This document shows positions 14,161 to 14,622 of a DNA stretch of 14,622 nucleotides, piece after piece. Location of the stretch: NCBI RefSeq assembly GCF_938045225.1, contig NZ_CALINL010000123.1, positions 1-14,622 on the forward strand, read 5' to 3'. The notes under the pieces were generated by a model. That model saw only the letters and a program-made list of their open reading frames with translations, was not told the origin of the DNA and did no database searches. The DNA comes from an uncultured Campylobacter sp. (lineage in GTDB: Bacteria; Campylobacterota; Campylobacteria; Campylobacterales; Campylobacteraceae). The translations under genes were made by a program, and so were the position numbers. Positions within the stretch are counted from its first letter, which is position 1. The number at the start of each line of letters is the position of its first letter.

Positions 14161-14622
14161 GAAAATTTCAAAATTTTTACGATTTCGCCCGCTTTTAGCT
14201 CGCCGAGGCTTTCGCTTGTTACCAAAACGGCGTTACTTTTGATGAGCGGAGTTATCATGCCAGAGCCGAATTTATTATTATCCGTCACGCTAAATTTGCC
14301 CACCAAAAAGCTACCCAGCACGATATTTTGGCGTCCAGATTTTATTTTTACGTCTTGATTTAGGGCAGCGTCAAATTTTTCTAGTCGCGCGCCCTTTAAA
14401 AAAGGAACGACTAGTAGAAAGCACATCAAAAACGCCGCCATCGGATTTCCAGGCAGGATAAATACGATTTTTTTATCTTTTATAAAAGCTTTGCTCGGTC
14501 GTCCGGGGCGGATATTTACGCCGTCGAAAAGCTCGCTAAAGCCTAAATTTTCAGCGATTGGAGTTAGTATGTCTTGTTTTAAAAATGAAAGTGGAATTTG
14601 ATAGATACTTGCGCTGTCTAAG
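14157..14622 (-). CDS. moeA: Molybdopterin molybdenumtransferase MoeA, C-terminal part
   Basis: The frame is open to the window edge, so the N-terminal part lies beyond 14622. MoeA inserts molybdate into adenylated molybdopterin in the cytoplasm to give molybdenum cofactor. The visible part has FDGVNIRPGRPSKAF, the MoeA PGKP-type loop, then FILPGNPMAAF, the conserved LPGNP motif of the MoeA/MogA fold. It ends in the small C-terminal beta domain (SGMITPLIKSNAVLV, then ESLGELKAGEIVKILKF). It is upstream of the tRNA series on the same strand, and its stop codon overlaps the tRNA promoter -35. Campylobacters often carry two moeA copies; which one this is cannot be decided here. Confidence 0.9.
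   Translation of the reverse strand, partial: LDSASIYQIPLSFLKQDILTPIAENLGFSELFDGVNIRPGRPSKAFIKDKKIVFILPGNPMAAFLMCFLLVVPFLKGARLEKFDAALNQDVKIKSGRQNIVLGSFLVGKFSVTDNNKFGSGMITPLIKSNAVLVTSESLGELKAGEIVKILKFS

Noticed and set aside
13891..14358. 155-codon plus-strand frame
   Set aside because: It runs antisense through tRNA-Cys, tRNA-Leu, tRNA-Gly and the end of moeA; the predicted protein includes translated tRNA sequence and has no family resemblance.
1..14622. CRISPR array
   Set aside because: No regularly spaced identical repeats were seen; the repeated AAATTTG words are short and irregular.

Overview
The window looks like a chromosomal segment of an Epsilonproteobacterium, most probably a Campylobacter of the moderate-GC group (showae/rectus/curvus-like). 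The grounds are the very frequent AAATTTG/CAAATTT words in spacers, TATAAT -10 boxes with no clear -35, AAGGA/AAGGAG ribosome binding sites and the gene content. The species is inference; no rRNA or species marker is present.

Layout. (1) 1-1540: the 3' part of an AT-rich restriction-modification gene, an N6-adenine methylase fused to a half specificity domain, broken by a one-base frameshift in an A run near 714-719. (2) 1541-1921: an AT-rich spacer hiding a minus-strand N-terminal fragment of an IS1595-type transposase. (3) 1922-4703: GC-rich genes, an M20-family carbamoylase/amidase (+) converging on an AGCS sodium/alanine symporter (-), with a bidirectional hairpin between them. (4) 5066-8595 (-): rarA and a haem-type TonB-dependent receptor with FRAP/NPNL-like boxes. 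(5) 8750-10034: two small secreted CEEY proteins (probable DUF5339 family) flanking a Nim-like flavin split-barrel protein. (6) 10247-11627: ung (-) and a YbaK/EbsC-type aminoacyl-tRNA deacylase (+). (7) 11654-13426: an AT-rich 590-residue DUF4209-type protein ending in an RNxxxHG (HEPN-like) motif, starting 26 bases after the deacylase gene. (8) 13548-14622 (-): the 3' part of moeA, then tRNA-Gly(GCC), tRNA-Leu(UAA), tRNA-Cys(GCA), a 51-residue entericidin-like lipoprotein gene and tRNA-Ser(UGA).

How they fit together. Most of the window is ordinary core genome: genome maintenance (rarA, ung), molybdenum cofactor synthesis, tRNAs, amino-acid and haem-type uptake. Two AT-rich stretches stand apart in composition from GC-rich neighbours and look acquired: the broken R-M gene with its transposase scrap, and the DUF4209 gene lying between a tRNA-editing-type gene and tRNA-Ser. 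The second is the best candidate for a little-described system, possibly an RNA-targeting HEPN effector. The most unusual arrangement is a lipoprotein mRNA embedded in a tRNA transcription unit.
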